Source: an uncultured Gammaproteobacteria bacterium
GTDB lineage: Bacteria > Pseudomonadota > Gammaproteobacteria > Pseudomonadales > UBA5518
Assembly: GCA_903921135.1 (NCBI GenBank)
Contig: CAIXOY010000128.1
Span: forward strand, 1-31,442
DNA length: 31,442 nucleotides
Direction: 5' to 3'
Shown: positions 24,827 through 31,442 of the stretch, in pieces
How positions within the stretch are numbered: position 1 is the first letter of the stretch
How the letters are laid out: every line of letters begins with the position of its first letter
Program-made: the position numbers and the translations under genes
Notes under the pieces: generated by a model
Told to the model about the DNA's origin: nothing
What the model saw: the letters and a program-made list of their open reading frames with translations, nothing else
Database searches by the model: none

Positions 24827-25095
24827 GCGCCTGCGTCGGCTTCCGCGCGCTTCTTGTAAGGCATCCAGTGCACGAAGCCGAAGAGCAGCGTGAGGACGAT
24901 ACTCACGAGCAACGAGCCCGGATACAGCCGGACCCAGCGGAAGCAGAAGACCACTTCTGCCGTGTGTGCGACGAGGAGCGCGATCGTGCCGTACTGCAGC
25001 ACCGACTCGAGGAGCGGCGGGAAAGCCAGAAAAAGCGATGCCAGCGTGGCACCATAAAAACTCAGGACGCCGATACGGGCGGGCATGTCTTTCAC
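24823..25095 (-). CDS. Small membrane protein, possibly DUF1145-like
   Basis: A 90-residue protein with about three hydrophobic segments (8-25, 31-51, 60-76). The pattern LLVAHTAEVVF, then LYPGSLLVSIVLTLLFGFVHW and a basic MPYKKR tail, resembles DUF1145 (YhhL-like) proteins, but I am matching from memory and the call is tentative. It is the first gene of the leftward eight-gene operon, and its stop overlaps the DUF3604 start (ATGA). AGAGGGAG lies upstream of ATG 25095. Function unknown. Confidence 0.75.
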   Translation of the reverse strand: MKDMPARIGVLSFYGATLASLFLAFPPLLESVLQYGTIALLVAHTAEVVFCFRWVRLYPGSLLVSIVLTLLFGFVHWMPYKKRAEADAGA

Positions 25096-25223
25096 GGCTT
25101 TTCTCCCTCTGCGGATGGGCGCGCTATGGTGCGCAATGACCCGGCCAAAGGGAAGCCTCGGAGCGCTGGCGCCCGATACCGGGCTGACGCATCATCTCTG
25201 CACCAACCGCCTCCAGAGCACTC

Positions 25224-26531
25224 ATGGCACCCACTGGCGACACAACACAGGAGATCGTGCGCATTGACGGGCTCGCCCACGACGGTCGTGGCGTCGCGAG
25301 GCGCAAGGGCAAAGCCGTTTTCGTTGCCGGAGCACTGCCCGGGGAGGACGTCAGCATCCGTCTTCTGCGAGAGCGGAACAGCCACGATGAGGCCGTGCTG
25401 GTCTCCGTCATCGGCGCATCACCGGAGCGTGTGGTGCCACCCTGCCCGCACGCCCGGGACTGCGGAGGCTGCAACCTCCAGCATCTCGCGCCGCAGGCCC
25501 AGCTCGCGAGCCAGCAACAACGGCTGGCAGACACACTGAAGCGCATCGGGAACCTTGCCCCCAAACACTGGATGGCGCCCGTCTCCTCGGCCCCCTGGCA
25601 CTATCGCTCGCGGGCGCGCCTCGCTGTGACACGCAACCGGCAGGATGGCTCGGTGGAGCTGGGGTTCCGGCGCGAGGAATCCACGCGGATCGAGCCGATC
25701 GAGGAGTGCCCTGTCCTGGTGCCTGAGCTCTCCGCACTCCCCGCGCGCATGCGCAAGGCCCTGCAATCACTGCAGGGACCGGTCCTCCCGCAAGAGATCT
25801 GGCTTGCGGCAGGAGACGACGGGATCGCTCTGGGATTCTGCTCGCGAAGCACGTTGTCGACGCAGGATCGGAGCACCCTGCGCAAACTGGGAGAGGAACT
25901 GCAGGCCCTGACGGGCTTCGGCATCCTCAGCTCCCCCCACGTACGCCACTGGGAAACCCCCGCCCCGCAACTCCACTACAGCCCGGAGCCGGGGGTCCGG
26001 CTCGCCTTCGCGCCATGGGACTTCACGCAGGCGAACCGCGCCGTGAACGAGGCCCTGGTTCAGCGGGTCATCGAGGTGCTGGCACCCACGACGGACGACG
26101 CTGTACTGGATTTGTTCTGCGGCATCGGCAACTTCTCCCTTCCACTCGCCCGACGCGCCCGACGCGTTCTCGGCATCGAGGGAAGTGCCGCCCAGGTCAG
26201 AGCGGCCGCAGAAAACGCGCGCGCCAACGGCATCGACAATGCCGCATTTCTGGCAGCGGATCTGTTCCGTCCGGAGTCGCTTGAGGCCATGCCGCGCAAG
26301 ACCTTCAGTCTTGCCGTGATCGACCCGCCCCGCGCCGGTGCCGCACTGCTCTGCGAAAAACTGCATACGCTCGGCCTGCGTCGCATCGCCTATGTCTCCT
26401 GCGATGCCGCAACGCTGGCGCGCGACGCACGTACCCTGTCTGCCAAGGGATTCCGCCTGCTGAGTGCGGGCGTCCTGCAGATGTTTCCCCACACATCTCA
26501 TGCCGAGAGCCTCGCACTGTTCGCGCGCTGA
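25224..26531 (+). CDS. rlmD: 23S rRNA (uracil(1939)-C(5))-methyltransferase
   Basis: A 435-residue RlmD/RumA. An N-terminal TRAM domain (about 6-62) is followed by the 4Fe-4S cysteines C74, C80, C83 (CPHARDCGGC) and C162 (EECP). The SAM domain shows LDLFCGIGNFSLPLAR. The DPPRAG motif leads to the catalytic cysteine C393 in YVSCDAATLARD, with E428 in HTSHAESL as the proton-abstracting residue. Length is typical. It is transcribed away from the DUF3604 operon, with 128 bases between their starts. The four-cysteine cluster and overall length favour RlmD over RlmC or TrmA. Confidence 0.95.
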   Translation: MAPTGDTTQEIVRIDGLAHDGRGVARRKGKAVFVAGALPGEDVSIRLLRERNSHDEAVLVSVIGASPERVVPPCPHARDCGGCNLQHLAPQAQLASQQQRLADTLKRIGNLAPKHWMAPVSSAPWHYRSRARLAVTRNRQDGSVELGFRREESTRIEPIEECPVLVPELSALPARMRKALQSLQGPVLPQEIWLAAGDDGIALGFCSRSTLSTQDRSTLRKLGEELQALTGFGILSSPHVRHWETPAPQLHYSPEPGVRLAFAPWDFTQANRAVNEALVQRVIEVLAPTTDDAVLDLFCGIGNFSLPLARRARRVLGIEGSAAQVRAAAENARANGIDNAAFLAADLFRPESLEAMPRKTFSLAVIDPPRAGAALLCEKLHTLGLRRIAYVSCDAATLARDARTLSAKGFRLLSAGVLQMFPHTSHAESLALFAR

Positions 26532-26582
26532 TCACGTTGCGTGGCTGTGCTAGGCTCGCCCGGGAATCAGAAGGGGCCGCAG

Positions 26583-26975
26583 ATGACGCGATATTCCACC
26601 GTAGCGATACAGGCAGGGACCTTGCGCACGATGTTCTGGCTGCTTGGCTGGCTGCTCGCGCTCTACGCGCTGCGCTACGGCTATTTCGAGATCAGCCCCG
26701 AAGAGGATCCCTGCCTGCGTGATCCGCAGAGCGGCGCCTGCGCTGTGCGGGCCGCACTGGGAACCTCCATCCACTGGCAGGTGTATGGGCTGGTCAGCGT
26801 GCTTGCGGCCGCCGTGGCGCTGTTGTTGCGCGGAACGCCCCGCCGCTGGCTCGCGCTGGTGGGGCTTTTCGTGGGCGCCGCCGCGCTGGTGCTCTACAAC
26901 TCGCGCTACGGAGCGCCCGGTGCTGCGCTTTCCGTCGCGGCGCTGGCCGGGTCGGAGCGGCGCGATCCGGAGTGA
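26583..26975 (+). CDS. Hypothetical small membrane protein
   Basis: A 130-residue protein I do not recognise. It has three clear hydrophobic segments (about 16-33, 67-84, 88-105). The loop between the first two holds an acidic stretch and two cysteines (C44, C53) in EEDPCLRDPQSGACAV, which could form a disulfide if periplasmic. The start is ATG 26583 with AAGGGG about six bases upstream; a longer GTG start at 26541 is possible. The gene follows rlmD by 51 bases and may be cotranscribed. Its last 70 bases overlap the convergent GH17 gene. Regular codon bias and a good ribosome site support it being real. Confidence 0.72.
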   Translation: MTRYSTVAIQAGTLRTMFWLLGWLLALYALRYGYFEISPEEDPCLRDPQSGACAVRAALGTSIHWQVYGLVSVLAAAVALLLRGTPRRWLALVGLFVGAAALVLYNSRYGAPGAALSVAALAGSERRDPE

Positions 26976-28447
26976 ACCGGCCCGCGGATAGCTCCTGCGG
27001 CCATCCCAAGCACCACCACGCACCACGCCAGCGACTGCACGTTCGCCAGCGTTTCCTGCCACAGCATAAAGGGCACGGCCACCACCATTGCCCAACCGAT
27101 GATCTGCCCGCGCGCGCGCCACAGTGCGGACTCCAGCCCTACGGCAAGGAGCGCCCAGGCCGGGACGATGAACACGGCAACAGGAAAATGGCGGTAGCGG
27201 GCATCGAAGCTGAGGCCGATGACCTCGGCAAAGGCCAGCACCAGAGACCACCCCAGCAGGGCATCCGAGACACCCCGGGGGAGCGCAGGCCGACCGGCGC
27301 GTGCAAGCACGAGTGCACACCCCGCCAACAATCCCCCCTGTCCCAGGAACCATGCCAATTCCGGAAGGCTGCGGCTGTACAGGCCGAGCAGATGGATGTG
27401 AAACACAAGGCAACTCGCAGCGACGGCCAATGCGAGCAAACCGGCCGGCCGCTGCGGGCGCAGCAACAGCGCGAAGAGGGCGAAGCCGAGGAGTGAAGCG
27501 CCCATGCACGCCTTCCACTGCGGCAGATCCGACACGGGCCCCCTCACCACGCCTTTGTCCTGGCGCGCGGCGTCGAACAGGCCCCAGTACCCGCCGACAG
27601 CACCCTCCTGCCCGCGCTTCCAGGGCTGATCGAAGGCTTCGATCAGGTTGTAGCGCCAACCTTTCTCTTTCGCGCGACTGACGAAGCTGCGAATGAACAT
27701 CGCCTCGCTCACCCGCCCGGGTTGCGAACCTTCTCTCCGGCGACCTTCCGAGGGCCAGCCCGTCTCTCCGACCAGAACGGATTTGCCCGGGAAGCGTCTG
27801 GTGATTTCCTCGTGTGCATGCTCTACGGCGTCGATCGCACGATCGACGGGTGTCGGGTCGTTTTCCCAGTACGGAAGCAGATGGATCGTGACGAAATCGG
27901 CACCCTCGACGATCGACGGGTTCTGCATCCAGAAATCCCACACATCACCATAACTGACGGGCTGCTCAACCCTGTCGCGGACGCGCTGCATGTACGCAAG
28001 CAATTGCGCAGCGGTACGCTCGCGCCGCAGGAGAACCTCGTTGCCCACCAGCACCGCGCGCACCACATCCGGGTAGCGGTCGGCCATCTCCTCGAGCAGA
28101 CGCAACTCGTTCTCTGTGTCGGTATCGTCGCGGCTGATCCAGGCCCCCGCGATGACACCGAGGCCGTACTCCCGAGCCACCTCAGGAATCAGTTCCATTC
28201 CCTTCATCGAATAGATGCGGATGCAATCGAGATGCGTCGAAAGCAGCGCGAAATCCTCCCGGAGTTTTTCGCGCGTCACGGTGAACGCGGCGGGAGTCTC
28301 GCCCTCCCGGAACGGAGTGTAGGACGCGCACTGGAGGCGCTCGCCGGGAGCAAGGCTGCCAGGCACCTCCTGCGGCCGCCCCAGCCCCCACCAGAACAGG
28401 ACGGTAGCGCACAGGCTGATGAAGAGGACACCCGCGCGAAGGAGCAT
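26906..28447 (-). CDS. NdvC-like GH17 membrane protein (beta-glucan transglycosylase/synthase)
   Basis: A 513-residue protein. An N-terminal signal anchor (about 5-22) leads to a GH17 domain (about 38-310). Both catalytic glutamates are visible: acid/base E137 in VLVGNEVLL and nucleophile E228 in VLVGETGWPSEG. A C-terminal bundle of about seven or eight membrane helices follows from 313. This layout resembles Bradyrhizobium NdvC, needed for the beta-1,6 links of cyclic beta-1,3/1,6-glucans, and pseudomonad homologues; that link is inferred from family memory. ATG 28447 starts one base after the NdvB-like stop, with no ribosome site of its own; ATG 28468 is an alternative. The 3' end overlaps the convergent small membrane gene by 70 bases. 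Confidence 0.85.
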   Translation of the reverse strand: MLLRAGVLFISLCATVLFWWGLGRPQEVPGSLAPGERLQCASYTPFREGETPAAFTVTREKLREDFALLSTHLDCIRIYSMKGMELIPEVAREYGLGVIAGAWISRDDTDTENELRLLEEMADRYPDVVRAVLVGNEVLLRRERTAAQLLAYMQRVRDRVEQPVSYGDVWDFWMQNPSIVEGADFVTIHLLPYWENDPTPVDRAIDAVEHAHEEITRRFPGKSVLVGETGWPSEGRRREGSQPGRVSEAMFIRSFVSRAKEKGWRYNLIEAFDQPWKRGQEGAVGGYWGLFDAARQDKGVVRGPVSDLPQWKACMGASLLGFALFALLLRPQRPAGLLALAVAASCLVFHIHLLGLYSRSLPELAWFLGQGGLLAGCALVLARAGRPALPRGVSDALLGWSLVLAFAEVIGLSFDARYRHFPVAVFIVPAWALLAVGLESALWRARGQIIGWAMVVAVPFMLWQETLANVQSLAWCVVVLGMAAGAIRGPVHSGSRRSDPASAATESAAPGAP

Positions 28448-28448
28448 C

Positions 28449-31040
28449 TCAGGCGACCGCAGGAACATTGGCGGCAGCCTCACGCGGGCGGGCGAGCACA
28501 GCCATCCATGACATCAGCACCGCGGCCAGATACGGCAACGACTGCACGAGCAGCATCAAGAGCCATGCCCAGGCATCGGTGGTATCGAGGTGGTGCAGCA
28601 GGACCATGCCGATCGCGCCTCCCCACAGCAGCAGCATCACGTACAACTCCTCTCGCGCCTCGGCAACAGCCTGCCAGGCACCACCGTGAGTCGCCAGTTT
28701 GGGCGTCCGGAAGAAAGGGATCGTACGCGTGACCATGCCGAAGGCGACCGCCTTCCCGATGGTATGCGACAGGGCCAGTCCAGCGATCGCAGCCCCGAAA
28801 GATGTGGCAAGCGGCACACGCATGTGACGGATGTAGAGGTAAAGGATCTTGCCCAGCTTGCCCACGAACAGCATCAGCGGCGGTATCGCGAACATCAGAT
28901 CCGGTGGCATGGCTTGCGTGGGTGCGATGAGGATCGCGGCTGTCCAGACCAGCGCGCCTGCCGTGAAGAACAGATTGAGTCCGTCCGCACACCATGGCAG
29001 CCAGCCCGCGAGAAAGTGATAGCGCTGCCCGCGTGTAAGTTGGCTGCCCTCGCCGAAAAAGAGCATCCGCGCGTGCCGACGCATGATCTGCATCGCACCG
29101 AAGGCCCAGCGAAAGCGCTGTTTCTTGTAGTCGATGAAGCGGTCGGGCATCACGCCCTGACCCACCGAATCGGGAACGTACGCGGCAGAGAATCCCGCCG
29201 CGAACACGCGCAATCCGAGTTCGGCGTCTTCGGTGATCGTCCAGTCGCCCCACCGCAACTGATCGAGCAAGGGGCGACGGATCATGGTCATCGTGCCGTG
29301 CTGGATGATCGCGTCCCGGTCGTTGCGCGTGATCATGCCAATATGGAAAAACCCTTTGTATTCGGCGTAGCAGAGGCGCTTGAAGAGCGACTCACCGCCG
29401 TCGCGGTAATCCTGCGGACCCTGGACCACACCGATGCACGGATCCGCAAAGTGCGGCACCAGCGAGGTAAGCCAGTTCGGCAACACGATGTAGTCCGCGT
29501 CGATAACCGCCACGACCTCGGCATCGGGAGCAGTGCGCTCCAGCGCATAGTTGAGTGCACCCGCCTTGAAACCGGCCAGCGGCGAGACATGGAAGAAACG
29601 GAACCGCGGGCCCAGTGCGGCGCAGTGGGCCTCCACCGGGCGCCAGGTGGCCTCATCGGGCGTGTTGTTGTCGATGACGAGCACTTCGAAATGCGGGTAA
29701 TCGAGAACGGCTAGCGCATCAAGCGTCAGCTTCAACATCTCGGGCGGTTCGTTGTAGCACGGTACATGGATGGACACCTTTGGCAGGTAGTTCCCCAGTT
29801 CCTGTACCGGTTTGAAGGGCCTCCTGCGTTCGGCCCAGATGGTCTCGGCCATCTCGTGCGCCTCGGCGAACAACACCGTGAAGACACCCAGCGCCGACAG
29901 GACGAGCACCGCGCCCAGCGACCATTCGAGCCAGCCGAGGTACTGGCGAGAGTAGTCATAGGCAACGAAGACGAGGAAGGAGGCCATGCCGAAGGCGATC
30001 AACGCCAGAAAGGTACGACCGCGACGTTTGAGCCCGGAACTGTCGATGAGCAGCAGTGCGAAGGAGAGAACCGCCAGGACGACCGACACCCCCGCGAGCG
30101 TCCGCCATTCCGGGATCGCCACCACCGGCCCCGAGAAGGGAAATTTCGGGCGACGCTCGACGTCGTAGACACCCCAGTACGCTCCCACATCACCTTCGTC
30201 GCGGGTTTTCCACGTCTGGTCGAAGGCCTCGATCACGAAGTACTCGTAACCGCCACTGTTCAGCTTGTCGAGCATGGTGCGCAGATACACGGCCTGCACC
30301 GCCGGGGTTGCTTCCGCTTCACCCTGAGGACGCCCGTGCGAGGGCCAGCCCACCTCCGCAATCAGCAGCCTCTTCTTGGGGAAGGCCTTGCGCAGCTCCC
30401 TGGCCCGCTCGATCGTGACCTTGACGGCCTTCTTGGGAGGGACTTTCTCCCAGAAGAGCAACACGTGCGCACCGATCACCTTCACGTGGGAGGCAAGCTC
30501 GGGGTACTTCAGCCAGATATGCCAGGGCTCGGCCGTGGTCACGCGCACTTTCACCGAGGCGCGCACGCGCTCGATGTAGTTGATCATCTCTTCCGGCGTC
30601 ACCTCGGTGCGGAACAGGGCCTCGTTGCCGACGATGATGAGGTCGATGTTATGGACGCTGTTGGCAATCTGGATCGCGCGGTTGATCTCGTCTTCGTTGG
30701 CAACCGGGTCATTGCTGATCCAGATGCCGAGCGTGACATTGATGCCGAAATCCTGGGCGATGCGCGGTATGTCGCCCAGCGTGCCTTTGACGGAGTAGGT
30801 TCGCAGACGGTTGGTGTGCTCCGAGAGCAACTCGATGTCGGCGCGGATCTGCTCCTCGGTGGGAAAGATGTTGCGGGTCGGATCCTGCCCCTGACGGAAG
30901 GGAGAGTAGGAGTAGCCCGATACGTGCTCGGGCCAGTCAGGCGCGTCCATCGGGCGGTTGAACCATGCCCATGCAGCGACGCAGGCCGCAGCGACACTCA
31001 CGAAAATCGCAAGGTTGAAGATCAGGGTGCGCTGGTACAT
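28449..31040 (-). CDS. ndvB: NdvB-like GH17-GT2 fusion, beta-1,3-glucan synthase
   Basis: An 863-residue inner-membrane protein. A signal anchor (5-25) leads to a periplasmic GH17 domain (about 38-312) with both catalytic glutamates: E140 in IIVGNEALF and E229 in LIAEVGWPSHG. Three or four membrane helices (about 315-395) follow. The cytoplasmic GT2 domain (about 420-680) has VIDADY (D514, D516), WTITEDAELGLR (603-605 TED) and the processive-enzyme QRFRW (641-645). More helices make up the C-terminus. Length matches Pseudomonas NdvB (about 864). It probably polymerises UDP-glucose into a beta-1,3-glucan and exports it for GH17 remodelling. ATG 31040 is chosen; a TTG at 31061 is in frame. Confidence 0.92.
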   Translation of the reverse strand: MYQRTLIFNLAIFVSVAAACVAAWAWFNRPMDAPDWPEHVSGYSYSPFRQGQDPTRNIFPTEEQIRADIELLSEHTNRLRTYSVKGTLGDIPRIAQDFGINVTLGIWISNDPVANEDEINRAIQIANSVHNIDLIIVGNEALFRTEVTPEEMINYIERVRASVKVRVTTAEPWHIWLKYPELASHVKVIGAHVLLFWEKVPPKKAVKVTIERARELRKAFPKKRLLIAEVGWPSHGRPQGEAEATPAVQAVYLRTMLDKLNSGGYEYFVIEAFDQTWKTRDEGDVGAYWGVYDVERRPKFPFSGPVVAIPEWRTLAGVSVVLAVLSFALLLIDSSGLKRRGRTFLALIAFGMASFLVFVAYDYSRQYLGWLEWSLGAVLVLSALGVFTVLFAEAHEMAETIWAERRRPFKPVQELGNYLPKVSIHVPCYNEPPEMLKLTLDALAVLDYPHFEVLVIDNNTPDEATWRPVEAHCAALGPRFRFFHVSPLAGFKAGALNYALERTAPDAEVVAVIDADYIVLPNWLTSLVPHFADPCIGVVQGPQDYRDGGESLFKRLCYAEYKGFFHIGMITRNDRDAIIQHGTMTMIRRPLLDQLRWGDWTITEDAELGLRVFAAGFSAAYVPDSVGQGVMPDRFIDYKKQRFRWAFGAMQIMRRHARMLFFGEGSQLTRGQRYHFLAGWLPWCADGLNLFFTAGALVWTAAILIAPTQAMPPDLMFAIPPLMLFVGKLGKILYLYIRHMRVPLATSFGAAIAGLALSHTIGKAVAFGMVTRTIPFFRTPKLATHGGAWQAVAEAREELYVMLLLWGGAIGMVLLHHLDTTDAWAWLLMLLVQSLPYLAAVLMSWMAVLARPREAAANVPAVA

Positions 31041-31098
31041 GTAGGCGTCTCGTGACTGCAACGGCCAAGGGACGAGGCCGGAGAGTGCACCGGCGCCG

Positions 31099-31128
31099 AT
31101 TCTAGCCAGCTTGCCGGGCAGCGGCCAC
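31099..31128 (-). promoter_or_regulatory. Candidate ndvB promoter (extended -10 TAGAAT)
   Basis: On the minus strand GGCTAGAATCGGCGCC places TAGAAT at 31104-31099. The -35 region is poor (TGGCCG, about 17 bases upstream). A start near 31092 would leave a leader of about 50 bases before ndvB. Confidence 0.32.
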
Positions 31129-31130
31129 CC

Positions 31131-31154
31131 GGCGGCGAGTGTGGCGGCGAGTGT
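31131..31154. repeat. Two perfect 12-base direct repeats between divergent promoters
   Basis: GGCGGCGAGTGT occurs twice in a row (31131-31142 and 31143-31154). The array ends at the first base of the motA -35 candidate and lies just upstream of the ndvB -35 region, so it is placed to affect both genes. Confidence 0.85.
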
Positions 31155-31182
31155 TGTGGAGCATTGTCGGCCACGCTAGGAT
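31154..31182 (+). promoter_or_regulatory. Candidate sigma-70 promoter of the motA-like gene
   Basis: TTGTGG (31154-31159) and TAGGAT (31177-31182) are 17 bases apart, followed by GCGGCC. The start would be near 31189, giving a leader of about 28 bases. It does not look like a sigma-28 flagellar promoter. Confidence 0.5.
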
Positions 31183-31216
31183 GCGGCCGGGACGCAGCAG
31201 TGGAGCACGGTAGCGG

Positions 31217-31442
31217 ATGAATACCATCGTTGGCCTGGTGATGGTGCTCGGGGCCTGCGCACTCGGGTTCACCCTCGCGGGCGGTCAACTTCTTGCGCTG
31301 TGGCAGCCCTTCGAACTCATCATCATCGGCGGCGCTGCCTTTGGCGCCCTCGTCATGTCTAACCCTATCGCCATCACCATCGGCGTGCTGAAGGGGTTCG
31401 GGCAGCTTTTCTCTGCTTCTCCCTTCAAAAAGGTGCTCTACC
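31217..31442 (+). CDS. motA: MotA-like flagellar motor stator protein, partial, C-terminus outside window
   Basis: The first 75 codons are present and the frame is open to the right edge. The product begins MNTIVGLVMVLGACALGFTL and continues with AGGQLLALWQPFELIIIGGA, the first transmembrane helix and conserved QPxELxIIGGA signature of MotA. The later SASPFKKVLY matches the family's KxxY region. MotA with MotB forms the proton-driven stator of the flagellum. The conserved charged residues of the cytoplasmic loop lie outside the window, so a PomA- or MotC-type paralogue is possible. Divergent from ndvB. Confidence 0.9.
   Translation, partial: MNTIVGLVMVLGACALGFTLAGGQLLALWQPFELIIIGGAAFGALVMSNPIAITIGVLKGFGQLFSASPFKKVLY

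Noticed and set aside
25096..25223. Promoters in the divergent gap before rlmD, for example TATGGT at 25125
   Set aside because: No partner -35 box of useful quality on either strand; too weak to list.
26148..26165. GCCCGACGC repeated twice in rlmD
   Set aside because: It is a short in-frame Ala-Arg-Arg repeat within coding sequence, likely chance in GC-rich DNA.
29766..31055. A 429-codon plus-strand frame
   Set aside because: It is antisense to the ndvB GH17 domain, whose catalytic residues prove the minus strand is coding.

Overview
This is a GC-rich, gene-dense bacterial chromosome segment with no rRNA, tRNA, CRISPR array, insertion sequence or phage gene that I can see. The gene order leuC-leuD-leuB-asd-fimV-truA-trpF-accD-folC-(SPOR/DedD)-cvpA-purF-metZ is a classic Gammaproteobacteria (Pseudomonas-like) arrangement. 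FimV and a MotA-type stator also suggest a motile, polarly organised gammaproteobacterium. I cannot name the genus from sequence alone. No gap between genes exceeds 300 bases.

Region 1 (1-17540, all minus strand, transcribed from high to low coordinates). Leucine biosynthesis (leuC, leuD, leuB) is followed by asd, the polar scaffold gene fimV, truA, trpF, accD, folC, a SPOR-domain gene, cvpA, purF and metZ. It ends with a MoxR ATPase / DUF58 / TgpA-type transglutaminase trio whose last gene runs off the left edge. Many junctions are 4-base stop/start overlaps (accD-trpF, SPOR gene-folC, DUF58-moxR, tgpA-DUF58), so translation is probably coupled.

Region 2 (17541-18549). A divergent LysR-type regulator lies opposite leuC. 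The AT-rich gap holds a possible leuC promoter and, about 66 bases upstream of its predicted transcription start, a T-N11-A dyad. That is where LysR-type regulators usually bind.

Region 3 (18537-25095, all minus strand). This is a compact accessory operon of eight genes: a small membrane protein, a secreted cysteine-rich DUF3604 protein with a PHP-like metal-site pattern, a membrane-anchored parvulin-type isomerase, a HupE/UreJ-type membrane protein, a VanZ-like protein, a flavodoxin-like protein, an XdhC-type protein and a MocA-type nucleotidyltransferase. The DUF3604/isomerase/HupE core is the best candidate here for an uncharacterised system. My working guess is an exported metalloprotein with its own folding helper and metal or gas transporter. 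The XdhC/MocA pair are molybdenum-cofactor maturation proteins with no molybdoenzyme next to them.

Region 4 (25224-31442). rlmD and a small membrane protein are on the plus strand. On the minus strand is a two-gene glucan cluster: an NdvB-like GH17-GT2 fusion and an NdvC-like membrane GH17 protein. Together they look like a synthesis system for a beta-1,3/1,6-glucan of the Bradyrhizobium NdvB/NdvC kind. A motA-like gene starts divergently and runs off the right edge. Four likely promoter regions in the window share a CTAG(A/G)(A/C)T extended -10 core followed by a GC-rich stretch.
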